Shown here piece after piece: positions 6,791 to 7,415 of a stretch of 7,415 bases of DNA. The stretch lies in assembly GCA_009925805.1 (NCBI GenBank), contig RFQF01000098.1, positions 1 through 7,415 on the forward strand, read 5' to 3'. Under the pieces are notes generated by a model. That model did no database searches. It was given only the letters and a program-made list of their open reading frames with translations, and was not told the DNA's origin. This stretch comes from Flavobacteriia bacterium (lineage in GTDB: Bacteria; Bacteroidota; Bacteroidia; Flavobacteriales_D; Crocinitomicaceae). The translations under genes were made by a program, and so were the position numbers. Numbering within the stretch: the stretch's first letter is position 1; the number at the start of each line of letters is the position of its first letter.

Positions 6791-7406
6791 TCATTGTAGG
6801 TTTTACCTTAGCTAAAAGATGTACCAAATACATTTTTCCGGTACTTAATTCTTTACATTCAACCCGCGTCCTTCGCTGGTTCCCTTTCGCGAATAAGCGG
6901 TTACTGAGGACAAAGGTAGCGTTTTTTGGTAGGCTTTCAAGGGGGATTTCCGTACCCTGGGGTGCGTCAAAACTGGATAACACCCGGTGTAAGGCTAAAT
7001 CGGTGCACGATGAAGCTTTCGGGTTTCTCAACGATTTTTTGAGTGCTTTTGTTAGCTCAGGGGGTAAGGATGGATGATGAATGACTTTTTCAATTAAGCG
7101 GGAAAAGGCTTCTTTCCATTCAACGCCATGAGGAGCAGCGGTCCTTCCATGAGCTTCAAACGTTTGCCAGTGAGCAAATTCATGCAAAGTAGTGATAAGA
7201 AAAGCATAAGGATTCAAATTACCATTCACCGTAATTTGGGGTTTGCCCTTGGCATTTTGGGGTCGAAAATCCCCCAGCTTGGTAGATCGACTTTTTACGA
7301 TTTTGAAATGAACGTTGGACTGAAGTAGTAAGGTACTTACCAAACCGATGAAAGGAAGCGGAACGTACTTTCGAAAAACCTCATGATAACGTGTTTCTTG
7401 GTTCAT
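6777..7406 (-). CDS. SprT-like zinc metallopeptidase-fold protein
   Basis: The protein has 209 residues. The metalloprotease signature HEFAH is at 75-79 in TTLHEFAHWQTF, with a third ligand candidate at His93 in APHGVEWKEAF. The motif is preceded by a strand reading ITVNGNLNP (58-66). This is the SprT-like arrangement, in which HExxH is followed by a GxxW/GVEWK-type segment containing His; eukaryotic SPRTN of this family cuts DNA-protein crosslinks, while the bacterial role is poorly defined. The C-terminal part (about 160-202) resembles the SprT beta-ribbon domain (R-R-T-R-V-E-C then KMYLVHLLAKV) but has only Cys134 and Cys184, so the usual four-Cys zinc ribbon is degenerate. The ATG at 7406 follows a stop triplet in the same frame nine bases upstream region and fits a normal N-terminus. 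The gene overlaps the guanylyltransferase gene by 14 bases and is the first minus-strand gene visible; its promoter lies outside the window. Confidence 0.88.
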   Translation of the reverse strand: MNQETRYHEVFRKYVPLPFIGLVSTLLLQSNVHFKIVKSRSTKLGDFRPQNAKGKPQITVNGNLNPYAFLITTLHEFAHWQTFEAHGRTAAPHGVEWKEAFSRLIEKVIHHPSLPPELTKALKKSLRNPKASSCTDLALHRVLSSFDAPQGTEIPLESLPKNATFVLSNRLFAKGNQRRTRVECKELSTGKMYLVHLLAKVKPTMNEEG

Positions 7407-7415
7407 CGCCTAAAG

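Noticed and set aside
6634..7077. A 147-codon open frame on the plus strand.
   Set aside because: It is antisense to two well-supported genes (manC and the SprT-like gene), spans their junction and has no recognisable motif. It is best explained as a shadow of their codon use.

Overview
The window looks like a chromosomal segment of a member of the Bacteroidota (Flavobacteriia or Cryomorphaceae-like). The grounds are a DusB and a GDP-mannose pyrophosphorylase that read like Bacteroidota versions, an SRAP protein with the IHNTKKRMP form of its motif, few recognisable Shine-Dalgarno sequences, one TAnnTTTG-type promoter element, moderate G+C and very short intergenic gaps. No mobile element, tRNA, rRNA or CRISPR array was seen. 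The longest gene-free stretch is under 40 bases.

Plus strand, 1-4730. The window opens inside the last codons of dnaA (domain IV, the DnaA-box-binding end). A 39-base gap leads to an SRAP (YedK/HMCES-type) abasic-site-binding protein with all its expected catalytic residues. Then comes a tight run of three envelope genes of unknown function: a lipoprotein of 222 aa, a secreted protein of 602 aa and a membrane-anchored protein of 454 aa. The lipoprotein stop overlaps the next start (GTGA), and only 2 bases separate the second and third genes. Both later genes appear to start with GTG, which suggests translational coupling. The 602-aa and 454-aa proteins seem to be diverged paralogues, because several sequence blocks occur in the same order in both.

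Minus strand, 7406-4722. Three overlapping genes run towards the plus-strand set: a SprT-like zinc metallopeptidase, a single-domain mannose-1-phosphate guanylyltransferase and the tRNA-dihydrouridine synthase DusB. They overlap by 14 bases and 1 base, so they are almost certainly co-transcribed. dusB and the 454-aa gene converge and overlap by 9 bases. A hairpin followed by eight T on the minus strand lies across this junction, inside the 3' end of the 454-aa gene. It looks like the intrinsic terminator of the minus-strand operon.

Most of the window is housekeeping: replication initiation, DNA damage protection, sugar-nucleotide supply and tRNA modification. The part that is truly uncharacterised is the three-gene envelope cassette at 890-4730, which is the best candidate for an undescribed system.
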